NCBI GenBank assembly: GCA_050084985.1
Contig: JBITNC010000001.1
Location: forward strand, 198,338,001-198,402,000
Length of the DNA: 64,000 nucleotides
Source: Nageia nagi
Lineage: Eukaryota; Pinophyta
Direction of reading: 5' to 3'
Position 1 is the first letter of the stretch. Each line of letters begins with the position of its first letter. The notes beneath the pieces are model-generated. The model did not search any database and was not told the DNA's origin. It saw only the letters and a program-made list of their open reading frames with translations. A program made the position numbers and the translations under genes. Below are positions 46,611-59,294 of the stretch, piece by piece.

Positions 46611-48004
46611 CATAGCTTGGGTTATTGTAGGAATAGACTACATTCACTCTTGCAAAGTTTGATTTTTGGTTTGAATCATGGATTAAGATAATGTTTTAAC
46701 TAAAAGTTTTTTTAACTCCTTATTTTTGAAATGTAGCCATGTTTTGATATTCTAAAAAAATACGCTAGTGTTTTCCACTTGGATTAAACCATGACAATGT
46801 TTATAGAAATGCGAACATCTTTTAGCAAATAAATTTAAAAAAAGATACAAAGTTATAGCTAATTTAACTTTTTAATTTTGATATTTTAGAAAACAACATA
46901 CACATATAGAAAAATGTAAATAGTCACTAATGCAAACACTCACATATGATAGATGCAAGTTCATCCAGCAACCCTATAATACTATTTTGCAATGTTTGAT
47001 GTTTATTTTCCTAAAGTGATTATAGACAAGTGAGTTTAAGATGATCAAAAGCTAGTCCTATAAGAATGAAAGTGCTAAACCTAATCCTCACTTTAATCAG
47101 ATTCATTGGCAGGGTCCATCACAAACTTAAGGGAGACTATCTTGGTGAGTGGACCAAGCAAAGCATAGGTCCTTGGTGATTAAATCCAAGTGAACTATCT
47201 ACTTACTAGTGAAGAGGATGAGCTTTGGTGATGAAATCCAAGGATACCCTTTTGTATGTGGAAAAAAGAAATATGACTTAATGAACTTGTTCTTTTCCTC
47301 CTTACAGCATATTCTAATCACCCAAGATCACTTTGTAGTGCAAGGGGAGAACATACTCTAAATTGTAAGAATATAGATGTGTAAGTTATTTAACATCTTC
47401 TCATAACCTTTCTTAAATCATTCAAAATCACCTTTCAATGCATGAGGATATCTTACATTGGTTTCATAAGAAATATTAAGTGTAACAAGCAAGCATACAC
47501 AACATGTACATCATGAAGCCTAATTCCTTTTACCCTTAAAAAAACGAATATGAGCTAAACACACATTCAAAAATCATGAATGATAGTTACAAAAATGAAA
47601 AGGTAAAAAATTCTTGAAATTTTTGCACCAAAGTTTTTGATGAACCTTATAGAAGAAATGTAGTCCAATCTGGAAAATGCTAGGGTGACCCAAAAATGTG
47701 ATCACTCAAAATGTGATCCTATTTAGCAAAAAGTACCCAGGTGAACATAAATATGATGGAATTTTATAAATGTAGCTACATTTTTCAAAATGCAACAACA
47801 TTTCTAACTATGAACATAAAAAAAAAGAAGACACAAAAACACAACGAAGTGCAAAATTGAATTTACAAAATGGGAGATACTTACTTACTGGTGGAATCCT
47901 TGAACTTTATTAGTAAAATAAAATAAATAAAATGAAATAAAAATGTTAAGAAAAATGTTCCTTACCAAAATGGACCAAGGGAGGTCCCATTGGGTGTGCC
48001 AAAA
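46611..48004 (-). other. Leader and primer site of element B
   Basis: Noncoding leader between 5' LTR and gag. Directly after the LTR the minus strand reads TTTTGGCACACCCAATGGGA (47985-48004), the primer binding site; the tRNA is not identified. The site closely resembles that of element C. Confidence 0.7.
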
Positions 48005-49758
48005 TGTTTCAAATAAAAGTGACCCCTTTCAAGATCACTTAAACATGAACATTTAACTAGTGTGTGCAAGATAGACTAGGCCTTATAAGAACAAACTATA
48101 AAAATAAATCTAGTCAAAACCACTAAGGAGGATTTTTAAAGCCATATTTGTGATAATAATAAGCTCAAATGATCACAACATGACTAGCTCAATGTGGTGT
48201 TAACAAACACCAAAGAATACCTGATAATGCCACTTTGGATGATGGTACTTGATGTAGCTGATCAAATCTTAAGATGCATCCAAGCTATCCATTTTGTTTA
48301 AATGTAATGACCCTAGGATTTTCTAAAATGTAGGGGCATTTCCTAAATGTGGGGGTATTTTATTATCAAAACATAACGACCTTAGGTGTTTTGCAACCTA
48401 CAAGTGCAAAAGACAAGATTCAAAAGTTAGTTCTAAATACAAGATGAGATAAGCCTACTGTAGAAATAGAACATGAAAACAAGGTCAAAAAGTGTGATGG
48501 GTGTGTTTCTAGTTTAATAAGAGGAACAATACTTGGAATGATTGATTCCTAGCTTACCCCAAGACCAATGGATTCCAATCACTCTTCTCAAATGCTCGTG
48601 GGAGATTGGAGGATGTAGAAGCTCTCAAATTCCTCACTTCCAAGACTCAAAAATCAACAAATTCAAAGCTCAATGTTTGCACTAGTTTCTAGCCTCAAAA
48701 TGGAGATGTAGACATGCTTAAATATATATCTAAAATGCCAAATCATCAATCTAGAATCCATACAAATTTCAATTTGAAAATAACTGTTGCTTTATTGATC
48801 TTTGATTGAATTCAAATTAGATTGGCATATGATTTTATTAGAGACAAATTGGAGATATATCCATTCAATTCTCTTGTCTTTTGTCTATTGAGCATATTTG
48901 GAGCATAACCACTAACTCATCCTTCAGTAATCAGAGTCTCATATTTTCCTATTTTCCTATTAGGTGAATCATCATTGCCATGGTAAGAAGAGTTGTAAAT
49001 TTTATCCATTTATTTTCTTGCAAGATAAGCAGTAAATAAATTAGTCATATTAATATGATAAACATTAATAATCATCAATATAATGATAATTTTGATAAAG
49101 TAAAGCAAATGATTAAATATAATCAACATGAGTAATGTTAATTATATTTCAGACATAAATAGCTATGATCAAAATTATAAATAACATGACCAATGTTAAT
49201 TACAGTTTTCAAATAAATGACTATAGTTTGAACTACAATAAATATCACTAAATTTAATTACCCTTTAACCATAAATTACTATGATAAAAAACATAATTAA
49301 TATGACTAATATTAATTATCTTTCCCAAATGACTATGATCAAAATGCAAATAAACATGATTAAGTTTAATTGCAATTTCCTAGTAAATGATTATGATCGA
49401 AAATACATTAAATATGAATAAGTTTAATTGCAATTTCCAAGTAAGTGATTATGATAAAAAATACATTAAACATGACTAAGTTTAATTGCATTTTCCAAAG
49501 CAAATGACTATGATCAAAATGCAATAAGTATGACTAAGTTTAATTGCTATTTTCAAGAAAATGATTATGATCGAAAATACATTAAAAATGAATAAGTTTA
49601 GCTATATTTTACAAAGAAAATAACTATGATCAACTAGTACTCAATATGACAAATATTAAGAATCATTAAATGTAATCAAATTGATTGAATAAATCATGTC
49701 AATGATAAAATAACATTGTATCACATGTAGTGTATAGTGCTAGATTTAGATGTCTACA
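48005..49758 (-). repeat. 5' LTR of element B (1754 bp)
   Basis: Begins TGTAGACATCTAAATC at 49758 on the minus strand and ends TTTGAAACA at 48005. Contains nine subrepeats. CTAAT at 49759-49763 is the right target duplication. Confidence 0.93.
49125..49647. repeat. ~58-bp subrepeats, 9 units, in the 5' LTR of B
   Basis: Same unit as at 36692-37097 with two extra units in the middle of the array. This accounts for nearly all of the 124-bp length difference between the LTRs. Confidence 0.85.
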
Positions 49759-49763
49759 CTAAT

Positions 49764-51048
49764 ATAAATCTCAACTAGGCCCCCAAAATGCATGTGGGAT
49801 CCTTCTTCAAGTTGTTTAAGGATGAGAAGATATGAGTAATCATATTTAGTAGGAGCAGGAATGGAAGACATAAAACATGAAAAAGATGCTTCATCAAAAG
49901 ACTAATGAGAAGGAAAACAAACCTCATGTGGTGAAAAGAAACTTGATGGTGGCAAGGAGAAATATGCGGATTCAAGACCAACATCAATCAAAGAGTCACC
50001 ATCAAGGGGATGATAAAAATAATCAAGCTCATAGATAGAAACCATATTGACATAAATAATCAAGGTTTAATATAAAATATCATCAAAAAAATCAAATGGG
50101 ATAGAAAAATATAATGAGATAGGACTAGAAGGATAAAAATAAAGACCAATATCATTAATATCAAAAGATTGATCATGAATGTTAGGGTTGGAAAATGCTT
50201 CTTTAAGTGCAAAAGATTTGGGACCTTTAAAACCAAGCCCCCTCTTCTTATGAACAACTTGAAAAGTGGTTTGGAATTTATGGACCATACCTTGCTCAAA
50301 CTTGCCCAACCCATAACCTTGCCATTTGCAATACTCAAAATATCATCAAATAAAATCAAAACATGACAAGTAGTCAACTTTAGTGCAAAACCTTTCTTTC
50401 AAAGGATGATCAAAAGGGACATTAGATGGATAATCAACACTAGTGTAAATAAAAATTGATTATTTAAGACTTCAACCTAAAGGAATGATGGATCAAATGG
50501 TGATGGAAGTATCCTAAGGTTGATTAAAATCCTTGAATGACTCAATGTTACATGATACATCCCTAATCCAATATCCCCTCAGAACAAGGTTAGCATATTG
50601 CACCAAAATAGGGTAATGATTAGAATCATCATGTTCATCATCCTTATCTTAGGTGACATGATCAAATGTATAAGCATGACACTCTTCCTCTTGGGAAGGT
50701 TGAAGAGGAACATTCAAGGATTGATAAAGGTCACAAGGTGGGGGGAAATTTATTATAATACTGAGGTTGAGAGGATTTGGGTTGAGGCTTCTTGACTTGC
50801 AACCTAGAACTTGATGATTATGATGAAAAATACTCAATGGAGGATTTACCATTATGATGCATAAGGTGAGGTACATCCAATGGGGATGATAATAATGAAG
50901 AAGGTTATGATCCAAGAGATGGACTAGGATGAGGATACAAGGATTGGGTACCTTGTGAACTAGATGATACTTGGTTGGGATTATTGTTCACAAGGATAGT
51001 GATGGGAAATAAACTCAAAATAGAAAATGGATTGGGAGCTTGAATAAG
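49764..51048 (-). pseudogene. PR-RT linker region of element A (right part)
   Basis: Continuation of element A beyond the B insertion. MGKFEQGMVHKFQTTFQVVH and KKRGLGFKGPKSFALKEAF (50140-50309) match the linker motif of the other Tat-like elements here. No protease or gag can be recognised before element C begins. Confidence 0.6.
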
Positions 51049-52937
51049 TGTTATTATTTCAAAATTACACTCTATAAGGAGGGTAACATTATGCTATTCC
51101 TTAATTTTTTCATTCTTTCTCAATAAAATGCATGATTTTAATTCTTATTTCTTACTCCTCTTTCATTCTTTTGTAAGTACTGAAATGAGTGTATAATATT
51201 TTTTCTTAGTCATTTTTTTAAATTTTGTTAAGTCTAGGAAAATTCGAGTCATGTTTACATTATCGGGTCTTAATTTTGTAAATGTTAGTTAAAAATTCCA
51301 TTTTGTTCAAAGTAGACATTATTTATTTAGTCAGTTGGACCAAATCCAAGAATTGTACACAATTCATGATAATGAGTGTCAATCTTTAAAGCTCGTTAAG
51401 CCTTTCAAGGTTTTATTACCAGGTGTTGTTATGTAAATAAGTCCTATATGTTTTTCCTACAACACAGTTGAGTCTTCATCAATAACTGTACATACGTATA
51501 AGGTCAAAAGGCACTTTTATTTTGTCTAAGTCATGTCCAAGAGATAATGTAATTTGTAAGGGAAGTAAGTGTCTAAGTCCAAGTCTAGGTAATATGGGAA
51601 CTCAAGTTTGTTAAACTCATATTCTATAGACCTAGGTACTTTTGGGAATTATTATAAGTATGAGTCATTTTTGAGTTGAATCAATCAATGGGTAATGTTC
51701 TAGAGCTCATGAATTTCCAAAGGAAAAGTTGTATCATACATTAAAAATCAATAGGTTTTACTAAAGGACCAAGCAGTAGGTGATATGCTAATAGGTTCAT
51801 TCAATAAAACCTATCAATTTTGAATGATGAAATCACATCTTCTGATTAAAATCAATTGGTAATAAGGCAACTCCCAGTCAATCAATAAACCCATGTTGAG
51901 AAACTAAGATCCTCCAAAATAAAAAAAGGACTATGAGATAAGGGGAATACCCTAGTCCACTTAATCAAGAGTGTTTGACCCTCAAGGCTCTATCAATGTG
52001 TCAAATTTAACTCATTTCCACATGGAAATAATAGTTCTTCCTTAGGCTTTAATATTATACCTTACATTTCCCTCATAGTTCTTACAACCTAGAGCTACAA
52101 TGATCTTCATAAATGGTTGCAAAAAGTTATATGGCCATTGATAGAGCACAAAGATAAATTATACCAATCAAATTGATGGACCATACCTTGATAATCAACT
52201 ACAATTGCAATAGGATATAGTCAAAGACAAATATGAGGGATTATGGCTAAGAACATATAAATATTTAGAGTCTATAGATTCTTAGATATTGGTACTGATT
52301 GTACTTAGTTACTATGCAATCTAGCATAATTGTAAATTGAAGTTGTACATTTGTAAATAATTCTTGTTTCTATTCTTAGTCAATAGAATAATTAAGGGTA
52401 GTAATAATGGAAGACCACTCATCTATAAATATAATAATATATATAATGGACTATTAGAGGTCCATAAGGTCAAAAATTTTAGCAAGGTTTTCCAGTGTAT
52501 GAAATGCTTTCATATATGATTATACAATGCGATGATACTTTGCCCTTTGTAGTTTATGGCTATCTATTTTATTTTATATATATTATGTATGAAATGTTGT
52601 CTTAAGTTGTGGCTATGTATTGTGACTATGAGACCCCAAGAGTATGATAGTTTGCTATTCCTAATCTTGGCTATGGATTACTACTTGTGCAATAATGCTT
52701 GGGTAATTAGTTTTAGTTTGATTTATTTTAGTCTACTTTTTATCTCTTTCCAATTACTTTTGACCTTTACATAGATAGGAATCAACCTATAACCTAGAGA
52801 TTGAGTAGAAAACCCCATGAGTGCACTGTACTACCAATTTTTGCTCTTTTAAGAACCCTACTATTGTAGGAAATGGAGAACAAAACCAAAAAAAATCCTT
52901 GAGGTTACATTATACTGATCAATAATAGACTAGTTCA
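51049..52937 (+). repeat. 5' LTR of element C
   Basis: Shares AAGGAGGGTAACATT near its start and TTGAGGTTACATTATA near its end with the 3' copy. A TATAAATATAATAATATATA promoter-like stretch lies at 52424-52443. The end TAGTTCA at 52931-52937 is followed at once by the primer site. The start could also be a few bases to the right. Confidence 0.85.
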
Positions 52938-52954
52938 TTTTTGGCACTCCCAAT
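52938..52954 (+). other. Primer binding site of element C
   Basis: TTTTTGGCACTCCCAAT follows the LTR end. It differs little from the site of element B (TTTTGGCACACCCAATG), suggesting the same primer tRNA, which I cannot name. Confidence 0.7.
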
Positions 52955-53269
52955 GATACTTGAACACAAATCCATATTTTATGGATGTGATTAGGATAGA
53001 GAGCTATGTATGGTAAGATATCACCTTGTGATTAAAATATTATAGGGTTTATTTAACCTTATTAGAAACTTTGCTATCAAAACCAATCAATATTTCAAAC
53101 CCTAACACCTATAGAATGCAAATTTACTAGTAGTGCTAGATATTCTTCAAGATAACCTAGATTTCAAGAGCTATCAGTTCCTCAAATGAGGACTAGGAGA
53201 AATATTTTTTTGACCTTATGTCCTCAGATTCCTTTAATACATGTCTCATTAATATCTATATTTAAATCC

Positions 53270-54200
53270 ATATAGCAAAATCCTTCACCTCATATAAGTG
53301 GTCCAAATATGGCTCAGCCTACTCCTACAAATTTTCCTGCTTGGAATAATAGTCATCCCTTAGTTATTCCTGCTAATTCTTTGATTATTCCTCAAGAAGC
53401 ATTTAAAGTTTTACCTAAATATTATGGGTCTTGAAAAAATCCTTATGAACATTATCAAGATGTATCCTTACTAGCTTCTAGCTTTGATATCAATGATGAA
53501 ACTATCATGATGAGACTATTGTCACATTCTTTTGAAAGAAACATTGCTGAATGGTTTAGAAATCTCACCCTCAATTCATAAATATATGGGGAGAGTTATG
53601 TCAAGCTCTTATCAAGAGATTTGTTGAATATGGTAATGATAGCACCTTTTTTAGCCTCATAGAAAGTATTAAAAGACATCCACATGAGTTTGTTAGATGA
53701 TTTTAATTTAATATTTGAGAAAACTTGGAAGTCCATTCCAATAAGTATCAGGAAAATAAATGCTCAAGATTTGGTATATTATAGGAAAATATTTCTCTTA
53801 TACCTTAATGTATTAATTATTATTTCAGATGATACTTTCCCAAATGTCTATCACACAACTAAAATTATTAAGCATACCTTGGTATCTTTTGGTAAGATAC
53901 AACCTAGATCCATTATGCCCTTATTTCCTAACATACTTCCAAAGTAAGCTCCATTATAGAATCCTCATCCTAGAGTATTATCCTTGCCACCTCCTCCTCC
54001 TAAACCTATCACTCAAAACCAAGTACCAGCACTTCTAGCTCTTGCATCTACAAGTACAAATACTAGTTTTAATTCATAAGAGGAAGATAGGATAAGGTAG
54101 TTGGAGATAACTAATAGGAACCTAACAAATAATATCACTTTATAAGAGAGGCAAAATCAAGGCTTTAATTATAGGAGATATGATAACTAGTATCAATTAA
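53270..54200 (+). pseudogene. gag of element C
   Basis: AFKVLPKYYGS then NPYEHYQDVSLLASSFDIND and AEWFRNLTLNS (53400-53580) form the capsid start. After a shift, SLLDDFNLIFEKTWKSIPIS and RKINAQDLVYYRKIF (53684-53800) continue. This is the Retrotrans_gag pattern (AEW-(F/Y)-RNL). Several stops. Confidence 0.88.
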
Positions 54201-54920
54201 GATTTCAACCAAGGAAAAATTAACCAAAACAACCACCTACTTCTAGAGTCATTGAAAATGCAATAATGATTAGTTCTATAGAAATTGATGCTTTAGGTAT
54301 TACAAAATTGTATCCTCCTTGTTTATCTCTACATTTTTCAAACTCATGTGAGGTGTATCAACACTAATATTTGGGCTTACATTTTGATCAAATGGTATAA
54401 CTTTCATCAAATCCTGCTATAGACCTTACCATGGTTAATTTTTGGCTTTTGGCCTATGCTAGAGAATAAGCCAATTGTGTTCAAATGAGAGCTTCCTCCT
54501 TAGTAGCCTTGCAACAAGCCCAAATAAATCAAAAAAATTAACAACCCATTCTAGCTCAATCTTCTCCAAAAAGAGCAAAGGCTCTTATGCTTCAACCATA
54601 GGATCAATAAAATCAACTTCCTATTCATTTGGGTCAATTTTCTCAAGATCTAGGTAATGTTGCTTCTTCAATAAGAAACCATGATGTGACCAAAAATGAA
54701 GTCTCAAAAAAAGAGAGGCCTCCTCCATTGAGATATCCTTTTATTATTGAACACCATAAGAAGAAATTCATTCAACAATTTAGATCACATCAGTTTACTA
54801 AAACAAGTAAGTTCACCCCTTATGTCCTATACAAAATTATGGAAGAATTAAAGAAAATACCTTCTAGAATGAAAATGTTTGATGCATTGAGGATTCTAGG
54901 TCAGATTGACCTCTTGTAAG
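54201..54920 (+). pseudogene. gag C-terminal region of element C
   Basis: A weak Cys/His cluster (PPCLSLHFSNSCEVYQH, 54312-54362) may be the zinc knuckle. It is followed by a charged frame (54629-54919) with RPPPLRYPFIIEHHKKKFIQ and LYKIMEELKKIPSRMKMFDA, a segment typical between gag and protease in this kind of element. Confidence 0.65.
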
Positions 54921-54974
54921 AAGCTTTGAATCTTAAAAATAATTAAAAAAATGTAAATGAGGGTAATGTAGTAT

Positions 54975-55540
54975 TTTCTATTTTTGATGATGTCCCTCCA
55001 GCTCTTGTAGGCATAAGAAGGCATCCACCTTTTTATATCTCTTAGATTATAAGGTTAGGTAGTTAATAATTGTATGATTGATATTGGAGCTACCATTACC
55101 GTTATTCTTAAAGCTATTGCAAATGAGATTAAATGTATATTACTTGATGCATATATAGAGTTATGCAAGTAGATTCTTCTCCAATATATGTATTTGGTTG
55201 TGTAAAAGGATTTTCCATAACCCTAAATGCATTCCTTGATATCTATGTCATTCAAGATATTATTATCATTGATCTTCCACCCATATTTGGTATCTACTTA
55301 TCTAGAGAATTCAATACCAATTTAGGAGGGTACTTAGCCTTAGATTATACACATCTCCTACTATCCTTCCAAAATAAGTAGGTTAAAATCCCAAATGAGG
55401 GAACTAAAAATGTTCATCTCAAAAAGATCATAGAACAAAACTATTTGAATGGCCTTGTACTAGTAGAAGTATTTGAGAGGGAGACACTTAGAGAAACATT
55501 TCTAACCATAGAACATGTGATATTGATGATGTACTTCAAG
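54975..55540 (+). pseudogene. Protease of element C
   Basis: DDVPPALVGIRRHPPFYIS precedes the active site IDIGATITVILKAIANEIKC (about 55076-55135; normal D-S/T-G reads D-I-G). The second half FGCVKGFSITLNAFLDIYVI and DLPPIFGIYLSREF (55190-55310) is in the frame 55163-55381. Confidence 0.82.
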
Positions 55541-56100
55541 AAATCACTATTTGAAGGCCTACATAAATACATTATGGGACTTATTAGAGGCATTCATGGC
55601 AATCAATTTCATCTCTATTCCTAGGAGGTACAATCAAGTTGTTGATACACTTGTGGGTAAAGGAGCATGTTACAATCTCATTCATCATAATAGAGGAAGT
55701 TGTGGAGTTAAATTCCTATGTAGACCATCTATGCATAACACTGCAAACTTTTGGTATGTATTTGACTCTAATGAGCATATTATAAATTTCCTTATATATG
55801 AAATAGTAGCTCATACCTTTGATGTTGAAGAACTACCTAATTGTTTCCAAGATTCAAACATTATACAACTCAAAAATAACATCATTACCAAAGTATTGGT
55901 CTCTTTGGAATGACTATTTGATTTTGAAGATGTTCAAAAAGTCAAAACTTTAACTCTTCAAAAGGATAGCAATGTTGAGTTAGAAGTTGAACCCAAAAAA
56001 TGCATAAAAGTTGGATTAGAATGCTTTGAAGAAGAAAAATAGATGATACTTTAGATTTATCATGAGTTCACAAGGCAATTTATTAAATATATGATGATAT
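55541..56100 (+). pseudogene. RNase H-like C-terminal piece before RT in element C
   Basis: KAYINTLWDLLEAFMAINFI and SIPRRYNQVVDTLVGKGA (55554-55670) match the end of the archaeal-type RNase H of Tat elements (R-x-Y-x-x-x-x-(V/L)-W-D-L-(L/I)...IPR...N-x-x-(A/V)-D-x-L). The front half of the domain, with its catalytic Asp and Glu, is not recognisable. A linker (CGVKFLCRPSMHNTANFWYV, LPNCFQDSNIIQLKN) leads to RT. Its place upstream of RT differs from elements A and B. Confidence 0.6.
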
Positions 56101-56940
56101 GAAAATATATAATAAGAATATGATCCAACACACCATTGAGCGAAAGCCAAAAGTCAAGCCATACAGATAAAAGCAAAGGCTAGTAAACCTAAGAATAGAA
56201 GAGGCTATGAAGTAGGAGTTAATTAAACTTATAGATGCCAAAATTATCTATCCTATCAAGCATTCTTCTTGGGTAGCCTATTTAGTCCCAATTAAGAAAA
56301 AGAGTGAAGAATTCAGTCTATGCATAGATGTCAAAAACTTGAATCAAGTGTCTCTCAAATACAATTATCCTCTTCCCCCTATGGAACAAATCCTACACAT
56401 AATAGTCAAAGCTTACTATTTTTCTATGATTGATGACTATTCAAGATTTAACCAAATTTGGGTAAAAAATGAAGATTAGTTCAAAAGTAGATTTACTACC
56501 AAATGGGGGATATTTGCATTTAAGAGAATACCTTTGGGTCTCTCTAATGTTGGGGCTACTTTTTAGAGAGCTAGGGACCATGCCTTTGGTGACTTGATAA
56601 ACAAGATAATCCTAGTCTACTTGGATGACATCATATTATTTTCTAAGAGTAGAAATGACCATTTGAATAATATTAGGCAAGTTTTTGAAAAATATACAAA
56701 ATTTGAGATTTCTATCAATCCTAAAAAGTCTATTTTTATGGTTAACTAAGGAAAATTGCTTGATAATATTATCTCAAAAAAAGGATTGGCAATTGATCCA
56801 AATAGAGTGAAAGTGATTGAAGCATTGCCTCTACCCTTCCAAGAAGGCCCTATAATCCTTCCTTGGTCAAATCAATTTTTTTAGAAAATTTATTAATGAT
56901 TTTTTAGAGATTATTTCTCCAATCATAGCAATGTTAAAGA
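56101..56940 (+). pseudogene. Reverse transcriptase of element C
   Basis: ELIKLIDAKIIYPIKHSSW, VPIKKKSEEFSLCIDVKNLN, YYFSMIDDYSRFNQIWVK, FKRIPLGLSNVGATF and the intact YLDDI box (56618-56632), then SINPKKSIFMVN. Nearly all in one frame with stops at about 56478 and 56565. This is the best preserved RT of the window. Confidence 0.92.
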
Positions 56941-57640
56941 AAGATGCCATATTCTCCTAATTAGAAGAAGCAAAGTAAGCTTTTCAAGATATTAAAAAGG
57001 TTATAATAGAATATCCTATTTTGAAAAATCTTAATTTTTCAAAGGATTTTATCATGTATGCATATAGAGCAGACAAGAGTGTTGTCTCCAAGCATAGAAG
57101 AATGACCAGAAGGAAGAACATCATATTACCTTTCATAGCTAAAAATTGAACCAACATCAAATAAGGTACTCATTTATTGAAAAATAAGTCTTTTCCATAA
57201 TGAAAGGGCTTAAGATGTTTAAGCATTATGTGTCCCATAACAAAATCCTTGTATATATTATCCACCCATATGTAAGAAATTATGTTATCCAAGGAGAGTT
57301 GGGTGAAGGAAAAGCTAGTTGGTTCAAAATAATAATGGAATATGATGTAGAAATTAAACCAACTAAGCTAATAAAGGGAAGATCCCTTTATGAAAACATA
57401 GCAGAGGCCATACACATGATTGCTATCATAGAGGATGAGGAGCATCTCAATAAAGAGAGTGATTGGATAAAGCAATTTACTTTTTATTTTAGAACCAAAA
57501 AATGTCTTGAATCTTTGGATAGGTTCCAAAGAAAGAGATTCAAATTACAAACATTAAAATTTATGACTATAGATGATCGTATTCATAGAAAAAATTTTGA
57601 TCATACCTTGTTAAGATGTGTGACTTAGGATGAAGCCTAA
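56941..57640 (+). pseudogene. RNase H and connection of element C
   Basis: KNDQKEEHHITFHS, RYSFIEK*VFSIMKGLKMFKH and YVIQGELGEGKASWFKIIME, YDVEIKPTKLIKGRSLYENI (57140-57400) are the RT-linked RNase H tail of Ty3 elements. The open frame 57200-57628 then runs into the integrase zinc region. Confidence 0.85.
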
Positions 57641-58740
57641 AGAATTTTACATGAATTTCATTATGGATTATCTGGAGGATACTAGAGTGGTCCTACTTCT
57701 ACAGCAAAAATATTACAAGCAAGCTATTATTATCTTATAATGTTTCAAGATCCATTCAAGATAGCTTGGGAATATGATAAATATAGTAGATATATGGAAA
57801 AAAGAAGACAAGATACAATGCCTCTTAAGCCTATGGTTGTTGAAGAACCTTTTCAATAATGGGGTCTAGACTTCATTAATGTTGTAAACCTAAATTCTTC
57901 AATAGGCCAATAGTTTATTCTAACTGCAATAGACTACTTCACAAGATGGTCAAAACCCATCCCATGCAAAAATGTAGATAAAGAGGAAATAATTAAAATG
58001 GCTAAGAGATTGATTACTTGCTTTGGTATCCCACAAACTATTATATCATACAATGGTCCTACATTTATTGTAGCTAATTTTTCAAACTTTGTTACTGAGT
58101 ATGATATCTACTGGATGTTCTCTTCAAATTATTACCTATAAGGGAACGAGTGAGTAGAATAAAAAAATAAAAACTTAACCTAGATAATTAAAAGGACAAT
58201 TGAAGGGAATCCTAGACAATGGTATACATAATTAAACTATGCATTATGGGAAGATAGGATCAATGGTAAATTAACCATCAAGACATCTCCCTATGCATTA
58301 GTATATGGTAAGAGACCAGTGTTTCCAATTCATCTTGAATTACTAGTATTGAAAATCCTACAAGGTCTAGAAGAATATGATTTTGAGGCACTACAAAAAA
58401 GGTTCAATTAGTTAATGAAGTTGGAGAATGGAAGAAACAAAGCATACCAATCCTTCCAACATTGATAACAAATTGTTAAGAAGTGGTTTAAAAATAAGAA
58501 GTCTTCCTAGGTAAAGTTTGAAGTTAGAGACATCATCCTCAAATGGGATGAAGAAAGAGTAAAGCCCAAGAAACATCAAAAATTTGATTCCTTATGGAGT
58601 AGGCCCTATATCATCATTCAAGATTTATATAACAATGCATTCAACCTTCAAGATATTACCAGGTATTAGGAACTATCTATTCTAGTGAACGGGATCTATT
58701 TAAAATATTATCAGGTAGTAGGGTGATTCCATAACACCCG
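57641..58740 (+). pseudogene. Integrase of element C
   Basis: HHCC region degenerate (HYGLSGGY, then EYDKYSRYMEKRRQ, where both Cys have become Tyr). Core: WGLDFINVV, TAIDYFTRWSKPIP, ITCFGIPQTIISYNGPTF (58020-58070; normal Asp of DNG is Tyr). C-terminus: PYALVYGKRPVFPIHLE, FEVRDIILKWDEERVKPKKH and SLWSRPYIIIQDLYNNAF (58290-58640). Inactive by several lesions. Confidence 0.88.
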
Positions 58741-59294
58741 CCAAACATTTAAAGTGTACAAACTCTAATGTTTCATTTATTATTATTTTCAAAAAAATAT
58801 TATTATTGGTTGTGTATATTAGTTCATCAATGGTGCACTTCCTAAGAAAGTAGGTAGCCATTAATGCTTGCATTAACTAGGCATGGTGGAGGTTAAACCC
58901 ATCATATATAAACTATCTAATTAAAAGGATGATATTTAAGAACTAAATTTCCTCAAAAAAACCACTAGCCATGCCTTATTGTCTAATTTAAATCTGGTGT
59001 GCTTAAATTAAATATGATCTTGCATGTCATCACTAGCACCACACTATGTGTGAAATCTTGATATTTCTTATTCATTAATTACCATTAATAAAGGTCAATC
59101 GCAAACCCTAAGCAAATAAAACATACTCCCTAACCTAGTATTTCCTCACTTAGAGAATTTTAAAGCCCAACATTTCTAGAGCATATTATCTATAGAACTT
59201 TTAGCATGAGGTGTGCAAGAGTATCAAAGTTTGATCTTATAGAAATTTTAGGTACTTAATTCTTACCCAAGCTACACAAAAGTTATTAAACTTC
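58741..59294. other. Spacer after pol in element C
   Basis: No coding features recognised. AT-rich, with TTATTATT runs near 58770-58805. Confidence 0.5.

Larger units (their letters stand above)
35583..49758 (-). mobile_element. Element B: 14.2-kb Tat-like Ty3 retrotransposon nested in A
   Basis: LTRs at 48005-49758 (5') and 35583-37212 (3') end in TG/CA on the element strand, and CTAAT is duplicated exactly at 35578-35582 and 49759-49763. Minus-strand order: primer site, 1.4-kb leader, gag, protease, acidic linker, RT, RNase H, second RNase H, full integrase, a 2.3-kb A-rich spacer, purine tract, LTR. This is the Tat/Ogre arrangement. Coding regions are all broken, though every domain is still there. 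Confidence 0.95.
25839..51048 (-). mobile_element. Element A: Tat-like Ty3 retrotransposon, split by elements B and C
   Basis: Minus-strand pieces lie at 32456-35582 and 49764-51048. They carry PR-RT linker, RT, Ty3 RNase H, a second archaeal-type RNase H and integrase, an order typical of the Tat/Ogre lineage. About 6.5 kb separates integrase from the LTR edge at 25838 and contains an antisense PMD gene remnant. Element B (35583-49758) is inserted just before RT. Element C cuts off gag, whose remains must lie beyond the window. All frames are broken. Confidence 0.8.
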
